This document shows, in pieces, positions 30,124 to 41,178 of a stretch of DNA of 48,899 nucleotides. This DNA comes from Fomitopsis serialis. Its lineage: Eukaryota > Basidiomycota > Agaricomycetes > Polyporales > Fomitopsidaceae. How positions within the stretch are numbered: the first letter of the stretch is position 1; each line of letters opens with the position of its first letter. The stretch is taken from contig NW_025955258.1 in the NCBI RefSeq assembly GCF_022376445.1, positions 1 through 48,899 on the forward strand. Reading direction: 5' to 3'. Under the pieces are notes generated by a model. That model was not told the origin of the DNA. It worked only from the letters and a program-made list of their open reading frames with translations, and did no database searches. A program made the position numbers and the translations under genes.

Positions 30124-30599
30124 AGAGAAGGGGATAGTCTGAGTATGTCGGTAGTGATGATATGTTGCGGACACGACTCACAACGGGTGCGGCAGTGGAA
30201 CCAAGTAACACACGTGATTGGACTCGCGGACCCAGATCGGCGTCGCTGTCCCTCCTCGCGCGACGGCCCCATGTCACTTCAGATATCTCCCGCATAATCC
30301 TTCGCCAGGACGTCCGCATCGTCCACAAGACCTGCGGGCGGCGTGCTGCCCATGCGCACGTATCTTGTACCAGCCAGTCACAGCATGAACAAGTTCACAA
30401 GCAAAGGCTGCAGCGGGAATCTCGACGTGCTCGTCCTCTGTTGTCGCCGACCATTACATAGTGTACGCCAATCAGCACACCTGCATTACCGACAGCGACG
30501 CAAAATGAGGGATCAATATAGCTAAGAAGATGTCGGTCACTACTCAGCGCTCAGCAGCGCCGACTATGCGTCCCATTCACCAAAAGGAAAATTGCCTGC

Positions 30600-30690
30600 T
30601 CGTGGCGGAGAATCGATCCCCCGGTGCGCTTCGAAGGCGCGACTCCCCAGGCACCATGTTGCCCGGGCATGCCGCAATCACGTTCGGAGA
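30600..30690 (-). repeat. tRNA-like module fragment (unit P4, proximal)
   Basis: A minus-strand B box GGATCGATTCT is at 30619-30609, with the CCTGGGGAGTCGCGCC stretch also found near 15890. No clear A box or T tract is visible. Confidence 0.4.
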
Positions 30691-31353
30691 CTACGACCGC
30701 TTCGTTAAACAGTCGACGTGCGGAGTCCACGCACCACGAATGTGTTCGCACTTTCGAGGGCGATATTGACCAGTAAGACTGACATTTGGGACCGCCGCGG
30801 TCACGCGTAGCAGCGAGATACGATGCCAGGGTACCACAAGACAAACCTCGACGAGGGCGCCGTCACTGACAGACACAGGACACTGCAGCTGGCAGGCGTC
30901 GCGCGAGGCGACGAAAGGCTGACGCCTGTCGAGACTCGAATTTGGTTGCCGTCATCGCCACGCGCTGTCAGGAAAAGGGGCCCGCGGAAGACATCTGGTG
31001 TGACAGGCTGAGAGCTGCACATGCGGGAGGTTGACTGCAGCGCGCCCGAGTCGAACCTAGCAACATGTGACGAGTGGTTATGGACTCCCCTCTCCAAGCC
31101 GTCGAGCTGTCAAGACAGAAGGCCAGCCCGTAAATCCAGCCCATGCACCATCACATGCATCGTGATCAGAAGTCGACCATGGACCAAATCGAGTGTGGCA
31201 CCACTTCAACTCCGGACACGGCCTGTAACGGAGCCAACAATGTGCCCGCGCCCGGACTAGGTCAATTAAAAGTGACCGTGTCAGCGTGCGGGGAAGCGCG
31301 GCAAGCCGTGGAGCTGCGATGCGAATCGCCGTCCTGAGGGGAGACGCAGGCAG

Positions 31354-31485
31354 GAAAAAAAGTGAGGTCTGGTCATGGGGCAGCGGAGAATCGATCCCCT
31401 GGCGCACTTCAGGAGGCCAACTCTCCAGGCCTCACTCGGTGCCCAGGAGCCGCCCATCGCTAACCGCTACGCTACGCAGCGTACG
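31354..31485 (-). ncRNA. tRNA-like pol III module (unit P4, distal)
   Basis: On the minus strand the A box TAGCGTAGCGG lies at 31474-31464, the B box GGATCGATTCT at 31397-31387, and a T tract of seven or more at about 31361-31354. Confidence 0.55.
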
Positions 31486-31698
31486 TCAACAGAACACGCA
31501 CCACGAGTATCTCGGCGTCGAAGGGATGCCGCTCGAGCATTGAAAGTCGAACGATGAGGGGATCCCAACGGGACGCGGCCGACTCGTAGGTACAGGTGGA
31601 GCACCATTTCTGCCAGTGGCATCGAGAAGACGGAGGAAGTGCTCTGAATTGACGGGTCCAGATGCTCTGAACGGCTTGGTGGAGCTATACAGTACATA

Positions 31699-31772
31699 CC
31701 ATAATCGACGTCGACGCTTCCCGGAACAGCCGTCTGCGGCGACGCAACGACAGCCTGTCATCCCCGGGCATC
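31699..31772 (-). other. Conserved ~70-nt block (unit P4)
   Basis: Near-identical to 17157-17228 and similar to 35095-35174, it is one of the best-conserved non-exonic parts of the unit. Confidence 0.45.
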
Positions 31773-32321
31773 CTCCGCGGAGATTGGCACCCGAGAGGAC
31801 TCGCTCGCCTTCGTGACATATCTTGAGCCACAGATTCGCCGTCCCGACGACTCGGACGCCCTCACAACACGTCGGCGAGTCGTGACCTGTGACCCCGGCA
31901 GGCATTGGCAGACGACTGAGGCTACGACGCACCTGCGGACGTCACAGCCGCTCCGCCTTGCGTGTCATCGATTCATTTTCCTAGAAATCGCAGGTGTCGT
32001 ATGTTTCCAGTGCCCATAAATACCCAGCATCACCGATAAAGCTGCAGTGGGGACGACTCGGACACACGGAGAGGAGTGCAGGGGGTTGGGAAGCGGATGA
32101 ATCCGCGTTGGAGGATCTCGGAGATCGCGAACCGGCCTCGCGGAGTCAAAATCAGGCTCTGCCGGTTCAACTCAGCAAGCCGAGATTGGATCTTTACAAG
32201 ACACCCGTTTCGCAGACTAACAAAACTGGATAAATGGGAGCTATCGGGTAACTCGAAGAACGTGTCCGTTTCCGTCAGTGGGCGTGTGCCCGCACCGTGA
32301 TGCGCACAGCAAGAAGTTCTG

Positions 32322-32334
32322 AGGTCTGATCAGG
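32322..32334. other. Uninterrupted LINE target site in a sister unit
   Basis: AGGTCTGATCAGG (reverse complement CCTGATCAGACCT) is the LINE target sequence present once. Both flanks resemble the outer flanks of the LINE (17641-17691 on one side, 24096 onward on the other), so this is a natural empty-site copy. Confidence 0.75.
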
Positions 32335-32535
32335 CTTGAAGGGACCAATAGTACAGGACAACGTGTCTAATCCGACTCTACTAGTAAATGATAGTCAGGT
32401 GTCTAAAGGACTGTGAGATTAGTCTGTGTGTGGCTGCATCGTGCATTACAACGTATATCAATCGGGCACTGAACACATCGACGACCCACTGGCTGACAAC
32501 GTCCACAGCGATGCTACAGGTCAGCAACCGTCGCG

Positions 32536-33764
32536 CTAACACCCTGGCATCCTGCCGCGTGACTCGGAGGACGCCCCTTGACTCCCAGCTGCAAAGGGGA
32601 CACGTAATGAATAGATCGTCACGCCCGCGAAGGAACCTGAATGACGCACCGAAGGCCTCTCCCCGGGCATCTGCCAAGGTGGGGCATTGCTCCTGTGCCT
32701 TCGCAGCGCGCTCGTCCTCCCGCTTCCGCTTAAGCTCCTCCAGCTGCCGTTGAAGGGCTAGACACCGCTACGTTGTCAGCACATCGCTGAGAAACACCGC
32801 GTCGCCTAGGGAAGCTTACCAAGCCTGACATCCATCAGATCCCACATTTCCCGGGCGAACTTCTCGCTCATGACTGCTCATCGCTCGTGGTCAGCATATG
32901 TGAGTATGGATGATTGATCGTGCTCACTCTGGATGTTCCGCTCCACGACCAGTCGCCGGTCGATCTCAGCTTGAGTTTTGAGCTCCAACTGGTGCAGTTC
33001 CTCCTCCGCCACTAGGAGGCTTTATGAGTACCCGCTCCAGAGATCCATGCCGATATGCTTACCAACAGCGGCCGCCTGCGCTGCCCGGACTTGTCGTAAC
33101 CTCTCCAATTCCACCCGCAGCGCTGGACGAAGTCAGACAAAACCCAGGCTGCCTTCGTGCATCAACTCACAAGCGTTCTTGTCATGCAGGGCCTGTATTT
33201 TATCCTCTCTCGTCCTCTCCTGTACAAGCTCCGCCCAAACCGTCGCTGCCTCCCGCGAGAGCCGGTCCCGCTCCGCGGTCATACCGGCCAGCAGCACCTG
33301 CCCCTCCCCGATCAGAGCCCGCACGTCCGCCAGCAGTGCGCATGCCTCCGCCAGCTCGGTGTCTGCGTCCCCGCGCGGCGTCACCGTCTCAGATAACTGG
33401 GCCTCGCACCGAGCGAGCCGCTCGTTCGTCTGCGTGATGTCTTCCTGGCAGGCCTCCAGCTCGCGCCCGAGCTCCACCAGCCGCGCGTGTCTTGCAGCGA
33501 GTGCAGCGCAGCGAGTGCCGGCCTTGACCACGCTGCGGTCACCTGCATTGGCTCGTGCGCCGGACGAGGGGCGGAGACGCTTGCTCTCAGGCTCGCCCGC
33601 GACAGGCGAGCGCGGGCGCTTTGGCGTTTGAGCCGGGGTCGTGGGGGCTGGTTGTTCGCTCCTGTGGGTTGATTTAGGCTGCGTGAGCGGTGTGATTAGT
33701 GCAGGAGAACGGCCTACGAGGATTCGGCGGTGAGCGTCGTGCTGGAAGACTCTCTGGAATGCAT
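32536..33764 (-). CDS. P5: short family member without the N-terminal domain, 7-exon model, 295 aa
   Basis: The exon model, minus strand, is 33764-33718, 33661-33171, 33122-33063, 33011-32937, 32873-32820, 32757-32650 and 32588-32536, totalling 296 codons with stop and no internal stops. The 108-residue N-terminal domain is replaced by a 15-residue Ser/Thr-rich start (MHSRESSS). The second exon joins through the same CACGCAGCCTAA...CCCACAG acceptor used by full-length copies, goes into the KRPRSPVAGE linker, and then a coiled coil rich in ELGRELEA-type heptads. The C-terminus AG-S-Q-GASS matches P2 and P7. Position and leader palindrome equal those of the long forms, so this is a structural variant, not a fragment. 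It might pair with long forms through the coil (inference). Confidence 0.7.
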
Positions 33765-33798
33765 GGTTGCCGTCGTGAGTGTTCAGTGAGTGAGTGTG

Positions 33799-33814
33799 CG
33801 ACAGCCCGCTGTCG
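33799..33814 (-). promoter_or_regulatory. Conserved leader palindrome (unit P5)
   Basis: CGACAGC-GG-GCTGTCG is a perfect inverted repeat on the minus strand, followed by CACAC, 34 nt before the P5 start. Confidence 0.65.
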
Positions 33815-34125
33815 AGAGGAGAATGGGGTGTGCGGTCGACTGAGTGCGGCTCGAAGAGTGGGAGAGTGAATTCAACCAGGTGCAGCGCATGCGCGTGTGC
33901 ACGGAACCAATCAATGCCAGCGCGAACAGGCGCGAACTACAGAAGCGATATGCCACGGAGTTCACGACGTGTCCGCGCAACTCCACCCCCCCCCCCCCCG
34001 GTATCGATACGCGCCGACGCCGTCACAGCAACTCGATTGTGAGATCTGTCAGAGCTGGAGACCAGCGGCAGGGAGCTATGGCAAGACGGTCCAGTGACGG
34101 TCGACAGGTCGTGCCGCGGATAGTC

Positions 34126-34245
34126 AAAAAGTAACCGCTCAATGGGGGGAGTCGATCCCGTAGCGCTCCAGGAGAGTTCCCCAGGCGTCACTAGCTGCCC
34201 AAGCGTTCCATCGGACACGGCCGCAACAGACCATTTGACTATCTG
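34126..34245 (-). ncRNA. tRNA-like pol III module (unit P5, proximal)
   Basis: On the minus strand the A box TAGTCAAATGG lies at 34241-34231, the B box GGATCGACTCC at 34159-34149, and a T5 tract at 34130-34126. It is nearly identical to the P1 module at 11089-11209. Confidence 0.52.
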
Positions 34246-34745
34246 CCGACTTTCCAGGGAGGGGTGCACCGCGAACGTATCCACGATTTCTGGGGGGACG
34301 GGGCACGGCAGTAGTGAACGCAGACTTTGGCCACTCGGGCGACTGACAGCTCGAGGCTTTGTGACGCAAGCGAAGTCCCAGATGCTTTGGAGCGAACCGA
34401 ACCAAGAAGAGACGCGTGAACTTCGACGCGATTGACACTGCCGAAAGGACACCGCGCACCGCGACCGTGTTCTCTTCTTCGGTGGCGGATTGGAGGGTGG
34501 CAGTCAGGATGCTCCACGCGCACGCCGACGGTGCCTCGGAATGTGAACCGTGTCGGGACAGCCGAGCCCAACTCCTGTCACAACAGAGGAGAGCGGCGTG
34601 ACAGGGACAGTGAGCATATGATGTCGCTGCAACGGACACCGCGCGATGCAATGAGAACCTGACACCTGTCGGCGCTGGAGCTCCGTTGCTGCCGTCGCCG
34701 ACCGCATCGAGCGTGACAGCACTTGCACTCCGGATACGCAGGCAG

Positions 34746-34870
34746 AAAAAGTGAGGTCTGGTCATGGGGCAGCGGAGAATCGATCCCCTGGCGCACTTCA
34801 GGAGACCCATTCTCCAGGCCGCACTCGGTGCCCAGGAGCCGCCCTTCGCTGACCACTACGCTACGTCGCA
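34746..34870 (-). ncRNA. tRNA-like pol III module (unit P5, distal)
   Basis: On the minus strand the A box TAGCGTAGTGG lies at 34863-34853, the B box GGATCGATTCT at 34786-34776, and a T5 tract at 34750-34746. It belongs with the modules at 16316-16440 and 31354-31485. Confidence 0.55.
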
Positions 34871-36460
34871 TGATCCAGCAGAACACGTACCACGAGTATC
34901 TCGGCGTCCCCAGGGAGATGTCGCCGAGCGTGCAAGTCGGGCGAGGGGAGGAGCCCAACGGGACGCGACCGACTCGGAGGGACAGCCGGGCTGGAGCGCC
35001 ATTAATTCTGCCAGAGGGATCGAGGAGGCGGAGGCATCCGGATCGACGCGTCAAGCTGCTTTGAACGGCGTAGTGGCGCCATACAGTGCGTGTCACAATC
35101 GACGTCGACGCATCCCGATTTCCGGAACAGCCGTCTACGGCGACGCAACGAAAGCCTGTCATCCCCCGGGCATCGTCCACTGCATGTCGCGGAAGGGCAC
35201 CCGAGGACCCGCTCACGCCCTTCGTGGCAGTCAAAACTGGCGACGTACTGACGACGCCCTCGCAACTGATGGTGGCACAGGCAAGCAGACGACGACGACG
35301 TACCTGCGAACTTGACTTGAGCCGACCTGCCTTCGTGTCTTCGATTCATATTCCTGGGAGTTGCGAGTGCCGTAGTCGCATATTGCCCAGATATTCACAG
35401 AGTCTCAGACAAAGCCGCAGCATGGCTCACTCAGAGAGACACGGAGAGGAGTGCTTTGGGCAGATTTCGGTGCTAGCAGCTCGCGACAGCCGCGGAAGCA
35501 CATCTTCACATTGAACCCGCTTCAGGGGATCTCGGAGATCGCGGACCGGCTCGCGGAGTCAAAGATCAGGCGCCCGGCGGCCCATGCGGGATCATTTTCG
35601 TACATACGCCGAGATTGGATCGTTACAAGACTTTAGCTTCTCTGGTTCGCAGACAAAGGCCGGAGTTATTGCAGGCCACTCGAAGACCGTTTCCGTTCCC
35701 GTCAGTGGACATGTGCCCGCTTCCCTACGATGCTGTTGTCGGGCGCACACCTGCAGTCTCACACGGCGCACAACATCGATGACAGACGGTGGACGTCGTG
35801 GCGTGCTAGCCTTTCTCGCCGGTCGTCGGACAGCTGGGCCTCCTCCCTCCCAACACCTGGGGCCTGGTCGATGCGCAGGAGGGACGTGCGATGGGTTCGG
35901 ATTGAGGGGAGCATCATGTGCGTCCTGCTCTACTATAGCGGAGACTCCTCTTCACTGCTAATGTATATGCGCGCGCCTCTGTTTTTGTTGGTCGCTTCCG
36001 CAGCAAGCAGTCGCCGCTGAGATTCGGGCCGAGAGAAAGTGGAACGCGTCACGATGCACGGCACTGCCAGATGCAAGCGCGACGTCCTCGTCGGGGAGAG
36101 GCAAAGACCTGGATAGCTTTCAGCGACCACGTACGCGGATGTGAGCCGACGTTATTTGGTGATCGCTCACGGAGACTGACAGCATCGCAGAGGCAGAGAG
36201 TCCATCTTCCGCTCCATTCCGTTCGAGTCCGCCCGCACCGTCGGTTCCGTCGGCTTCAGCATTATCTGCTAAAAATCAAAATTTCTTTCATGCGACACGG
36301 CACTTGCAAGGGCGAAACACCACCTCACGCTCACTAGTGGCACTGCTGACGACGCCGTGTTGGGACGTTACACCCGCCATGCCTTCCGTAGCTCTTAGCT
36401 GAACACTAAGCGGTCCGCTCCTGCACTCAATCGAGGCTGGGGACCATCCCACATCGGAAA
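34871..36460. other. Distal part of unit P5 and unassigned sequence
   Basis: 35040-35175 holds the conserved block, and 35291-35420 a weak version of the inverted-repeat promoter (minus strand). 35440-35640 resembles the distal part of units P3 and P4 (ATCTCGGAGATCGCG, GATTGGATC). From about 35760 to 36460 I see no shared unit sequence and no convincing gene. Confidence 0.45.
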
Positions 36461-36955
36461 GCGCGCTGGATGGGGATCACAAGGAGCTACGCACGAGAGC
36501 GATCTCCATGCGGATCCGCGGGACATCGGCGACTCGGGGAACGCGGACGCTCCGGACGAGTCGGGGAGCATCCTTGACTCGGATGACGACTGGGTCAGTC
36601 TGCGCTCGGCTAGATCTCCTCTCGTTCATGTCAGCCCGGGCAGCCAACGTTCCGCTGCGTCCAGCTCGACGCTTGACGAAGCCACTCTGCGGTCGCATGC
36701 GCGGCCGTCTGTTGGCGGTGGTAGTTTCTGGCAGTTCTCCCCTCTGCTTCACGTACCGCCCGGGGATGCCGCACCTCACAGCCGCCCTGCTCCTGCCATC
36801 AGAGCCGCCGCTCCCACTTCCGAGGTGAACGTCGGGATGTCGTTCGACTTCGGATCCGAGACGCGCCGTGCGTCTTACTACACCCGACCTCCGCGCGCTG
36901 GGCACGGATGGACGGCAGGCCGACGGAGCTCTGCGACTCGCGGCCCAGGATGACG
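36460..36955 (+). CDS. Unassigned coding-like segment (possible exon)
   Basis: One plus-strand frame stays open from before 36484 to a TGA at about 36951. It reads like protein: an acidic patch (ILDSDDDWVSL) followed by Ser/Pro/Ala-rich sequence and VNVGMSFDFGSE. No ATG lies at a convincing position, and a GTGAAC donor-like site occurs near 36827, so it may be an internal exon or a gene remnant. I do not recognise it. It lies just upstream of the truncated copy P6. Confidence 0.3.
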
Positions 36956-37141
36956 CGGTGCCCGTGCGCCCACCCGCCGCGCTGCAGCTTTCGGGCTTCG
37001 ACGCGGAACCGCGGCTCGACTCGGGGACGCCGAGCGCGGGATGTCCGTTCTTCGAGCCTCGGTGGCACTACACGCGTCGCGACCGCGACGGCAACACTGT
37101 CAGCGTGCACGCTCAGACCGCCTCCCTCGCTCCGGTTCTCT

Positions 37142-37157
37142 CGACGGCGGGCTGTCG
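37142..37157 (+). promoter_or_regulatory. Conserved leader palindrome (unit P6)
   Basis: CGACGGC-GG-GCTGTCG lies 25 nt before the P6 ATG. It is retained although the gene itself is cut short. Confidence 0.6.
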
Positions 37158-37182
37158 CGTGCACCCCTCAAGGCTGAACACC

Positions 37183-37302
37183 ATGAGGCACTGCGTCCTG
37201 GACATCCAGTACGCTGGGGTGAAAGCTCAGCTGGCCGTCTTCTGTAGGCGGCAGGCCGCCACGGACGTTTGAGAGACTCGTCAGGGGCGACCTGCGCACG
37301 CG
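37183..37302 (+). pseudogene. P6: 5' fragment of a family member
   Basis: The ATG begins MRHCVLDIQYAGVKAQLAV, closely matching P4. Near 37255 one extra base shifts the phase; the sequence then continues in the family pattern (FERLVRGDLR) for about 40 nt and loses similarity near 37302. The rest of the gene is absent. Confidence 0.7.
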
Positions 37303-37700
37303 TGACTTTCAGTCTACTGCATACAAGAACGCAATCTACTGAGGCTCAAGACCAGGAGCCGTATTGCGTCGTATTGTTTCATAGCGAGATTTACTCAGCT
37401 GGCTCGCCCCGACAAATACGGGCGACCAGTGTCAGTGGTAGTTTGCGGGCCCACCAGAGCGACAACGTCCGGATGGCCCGAGACAGCGGCCGCAACTGGC
37501 GATGGGGGAGAGATGTCTCGTCCTGCCCGTGATACTAGCTGCACGAGTCTTAAACCTATGCGAAGAAAGGAAGATACGTCCCCGGTGGCTCGAGCGCTGC
37601 TGCAGAACGTGGCATCTGTATCGGGTCTGACACGAACCGAGTCGCTGATGCGCTGGCTACGGATTACAGGAAGACGACGCGGAGTGTCTAAAGGATGGTG
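37303..37700. other. Sequence between P6 fragment and P7 3' end
   Basis: No family exons and no convincing gene are visible. Around 37690-37745 the minus strand carries the unit-end words seen also after P2 and P5 (CTTTAGACAC, then a GCACAATCTAGCC-like stretch). Confidence 0.4.
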
Positions 37701-37800
37701 AGAGTAGTAGTTTGTGTTTGGCTAGATTGTGCACTATGACTCATGGCCTATGAATCCTATCAACGGCCCACTGCCTGACATCGTCCACACACGACGCTGC

Positions 37801-40756
37801 TCAGCAGTGGTCGTAATAGTACCCCATCCATCTGCCGCGCGAGTGCGCGCCTTGACCCCCGGCTGCGTACAAGAGACAATGATGAGTGGGTCATCACGCC
37901 CGCGAACGACATGACGGGATAACGCACCGAGGGTCTCGTGCGCGCCGGCGGCCAGCGCGGAGCATGGCTCTCCTTCCGTGCGCCCGCCGAGCGCAGCGCG
38001 CTTGTCCTCTAGCCGCTGCGTGAGCGCCTCGACCTGCTCGCGGAGGGCTATCCGGGTCCGTCCGTCGTCAGCACTCCAGTGGGGCGGCCGCGTCGCCTAG
38101 AACGACTTACAAGATCCTTCGGCGAGCAGATCCAACTTTGTCCGGACGAATGTCTTGCCCAGCGCTACCCGCCAGTCGCCGGGCGCATCAGCATACACGA
38201 AAGCACGAGGGATCGTGTGCTCACTCACCCTGCGCGTTTCTCTCCACGAGCAGTCGTCTGTCGACCTCAAGCTCCAGCTTAAGCTCCACGAGCAGTCGAT
38301 TATCAACCTCAGCTTGAGCTCCGATTGACGGAGAGCCTCCGCCACCAGTAGTACGCCGTATCAGCAGCACCTCTCGGAAACATGAATACGTGCTCACCAG
38401 TGGCAGTTTGGGCTGCCTCAAGCTCCAGCCGCGCTGCATCCGCTCGCAGCACTAACGGAAGTCAGGACAGAACATCGCCGACTCTGCAGACAAACTCACC
38501 AGCAATCGTGTCCTGCGCAACTCGCTGTTCGGCGTCGTGGTTCTCCCGCTCCCGCGCAAGGTCCGCTCGAAGCGCGGCTACCTCCTGCGCAAGCAGCTCC
38601 GTTTCTGTGGTTACCCCGGTAAGGCGCGCCTGCACCAGTACATCCTGCGCCTTTACATCTGCGAGCTGGGCCTGTGTGTCAGCCAGCTGTGTCTGCGTAT
38701 CTGCGAGCTGGGTCCGTGCGTCTGTCAATCGCCTCCGTTCGTGCGCTAGCTGGGTCAGTGTGCCTGTCAGCCGGGTCCCTGCATCTGTCAGCTGGATTCG
38801 TGCGTGCGCCAGGTTGTTCTGCGTCTCCGCCAGATGGGCCCGCGTCTCCTCCAGGTCGCTCCATGAGTCCGTGACCTGCGTCCTCGCGTCCAACAATTGG
38901 CCCTGGGCGCGCGTCCATATCGCCTTCATCCGCGCGAGCTCCGCCGCAATACCTACATTCAGAGTCCAGGATCAGCGACAGTACTAGTAAGTTGCCCCCA
39001 AGAGAAGCCTGACCGTTCTCCCGCTGGAGGAACGCCGCTTGCCTCGCCTCGAACTCGGCCTCGCGCTGAGCGAGGCGCTCCTCCCGCTCTCCCGTTCGCG
39101 CCGCCTCATCCTGGCGGGCCCTCCCTTCGAGCTCGCGTGCCTCTGCTGCAGCGACCATGGCGGCCATAGCACTACTGAAAGCATCTCCCAGTCCTGTCGT
39201 GACCCCGTTGCGGGCACCCGAGTCGGCCTTAGTCCCAGAGCGGGGTGGCGGCAAATTCTCCTTCGTGGCGTGAGCACAGAGGTGTCTGAGAGCCCGAGAG
39301 TCGTCCGTGGCTTCTTGTTTCACTGTCACTTCGCTCGCAGCGGCCCGGGAGGATGCAGCGTTAGAGGCCTCCGAGAGTGCAGTACGAGTGGTAGATCGAG
39401 CTGCCCCAGATTTAGAATTCCCAGCAGTACGAGCAGTCTGAGCAGGAGTAGCATTGGCCGTCACAGTCTGAGCAGTCTGAGCAGCACCAGTCTGAGCAGT
39501 CGAGGCCCAACCCGATCCCGAGGCAGCCTGAGCAAAGCGTGGGGGAATCCGCTGGAAGCGAAGCATGTTGGCGACCCTAGGAGCATGTGGAGGTTCAGGT
39601 TGAGCGAAGTGCTGACCACCGTTCGGGTTGAAGCCGGGCGCGACATTCGGATATGGCGCAGCGACTTCATGAATAGCAGGCAGAGACCCTGAAGCGCCAG
39701 CATCGATGCGAAGTCCCCAGTAGTATCGTGTCGAACCGCCCAAGGTGCGTTACTGATGAACCTGGGGCCATTGAATCGGACCCCTCGCGGATGCAGTTGC
39801 GGCGGCAAGGCCTGAGTGCGCTTGCGGTTGTCCCACGAATGGAATCTCGGCGGCATCGGCGGGCGTACGAATTGGCTCGGGGGCCTGTTCGGACCACCAG
39901 AAGGCTGAGACTGCTGGACTTGCACGCCCTGTAGATCCCGCGCCGCGGAGTGAAACGGCACCTGGGCACCAGTCGCGGGTGCCTGCTGCCGAGGACGCTT
40001 GCTGTCAGGACCGGCGTTGCCACCCTCGGATGGTGAGCGTGCTCGCTTCGTCACTTCAGTACCCGGCGGAGCTGGGACTGAGTGGTCCTGCAGGGCGGAG
40101 GCCGGGCGGTTCTGCAGAGCGGATGCTCGGTGGTTCTGCGGAGCGGGTTCTGGGCCGTCCTGCAGAGCGGGGACGAGGGGACGGTTCTGCGCCGCTGGGT
40201 CGGGGAGATCTCGCGCAGCTGGTTCCACCTCCCTGCGAGTCCAATGAGTCGACGCGACCACGTTGGGAGCAACGACAGAACGCACCGGATCTCAACATTG
40301 ACATGTGCGCTGGGCAGTCCCCGACAAGCTGAGTCGCACGCAACTTTGTAGGATAGTACTGGGGGCGTACTCACATGTGCATTTCGGTCAGTTTGCGGTT
40401 GAACGCCTTGCGCTGTTTCTTCGTACGTGCTTGGCTCTTGATGGCAAGGATCTCCTCCACCACTTGGCGCTGCGAGTGCAGACGAGGAATCAGGATCGCC
40501 CTAACAGCTCTAGAACACGGTGTCGTACCGCAGCATCCGGTTCGGCGTCACGACGCTCGACGTTCCACGTGCATCGTACCACCGGTACAGAGCCTTGCCA
40601 GAGACTTGTGACGGTGGGCTCGAACGTGGCGGGAAACCCAAGGCCCAGAAGGTCGTCCTCGATAAACTGCTCGAGAGATCCGGTAGCCCGTCTGTGCGCA
40701 GTAGCCAAGTTCGCCTTCTTCCCGGTGTAATGAATGTCTAGAATGTAGTGCTCCAT
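37801..40756 (-). CDS. P7: longest family member, 10-exon model, 775 aa
   Basis: The exon model, minus strand, is 40756-40529, 40469-40375, 40232-39754, 39688-39014, 38952-38500, 38451-38398, 38336-38229, 38164-38111, 38047-37928 and 37862-37801. The total is 776 codons with stop, all introns GT-AG. The N-terminal domain (MEHYILDIHY, VVRCTWN, ending RKLTEMHM) leads to a long disordered region with imperfect repeats of the type ALQNRPA/ALQDHS, then KRARSP, DSKRPRQQ and TVKQEA. Exon 5 is longer than in relatives and encodes heptads of the form LADTQTQ. The usual acceptor of the next exon has changed from AG to GG, and a nearby AG combined with a 7-nt deletion keeps the phase. An extra 65-nt intron (39753-39689) is needed and is the least certain part. 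Confidence 0.7.
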
Positions 40757-40796
40757 GTTGAAGATGGTCGTTTGTGTATGCTGAAGTAGTAGTATG

Positions 40797-40812
40797 TGAC
40801 AGCCTGCTGTCG
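40797..40812 (-). promoter_or_regulatory. Conserved leader palindrome (unit P7)
   Basis: CGACAGC-AG-GCTGTC on the minus strand, about 40 nt before the P7 start, one base short of the full motif. Confidence 0.58.
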
Positions 40813-41178
40813 ATAAGGAATTGCTTGACCTATAACCGCAAGCGGGGAGAAGATAGTAGAAGTTGAACTTGCGATGCGAGTGCGTTCGAACCCATTACGG
40901 AGCGACGCACGTGGTGACTGCGAGTTACACGTCCATCAGCGACACCACGATCTGGCACCTGGCGACGATGTGTGATGTGTCCGTGTCGTCGAACTGCATC
41001 GATCATTTGTGGCGCCGTACCTTCACGAAAGGCAGCACGTCCTGCTGCTTGTCAGTTGATGAACGGGCCAGTACACCCGGATCTTCGATCGAGGACAGTT
41101 CGCAGAATCGCAACCCGACGCGCGACGCAGCGACGATCATACACAGACGCCCACACCAGTGGGCGCAGACGGAAAATC

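Larger units (their letters stand above)
30124..32334 (-). other. Upstream part of unit P4
   Basis: Reading from the gene outwards, the segment contains a B-box fragment (30609-30660), a complete pol III-like module (31354-31485), the conserved 70-nt block (31699-31772), the inverted repeat and TATA box (31919-32023), and, at 32322-32334, the 13-bp sequence that was the LINE target in unit P3. No confident coding frame is present; the longest minus-strand frame (31932-31486) runs through these elements and is not conserved as protein. Confidence 0.6.

Noticed and set aside
29700..30272. 190-residue frame on the minus strand as a stand-alone gene
   Set aside because: The upstream 63 residues include the leader palindrome; homology begins at the ATG at 30083. 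The frame is open only because intron 1 of P4 is a stop-free multiple of three.
39689..39753. Frameshift in P7 exon 3
   Set aside because: A 65-nt GT-AG intron here restores the phase exactly, so a frameshift is not required, though it remains the alternative.
11816..40812. CRISPR-like interpretation of the repeated 16-bp palindromes
   Set aside because: The copies are kilobases apart, each tied to a start codon; there are no spacers and the gene structure is eukaryotic.
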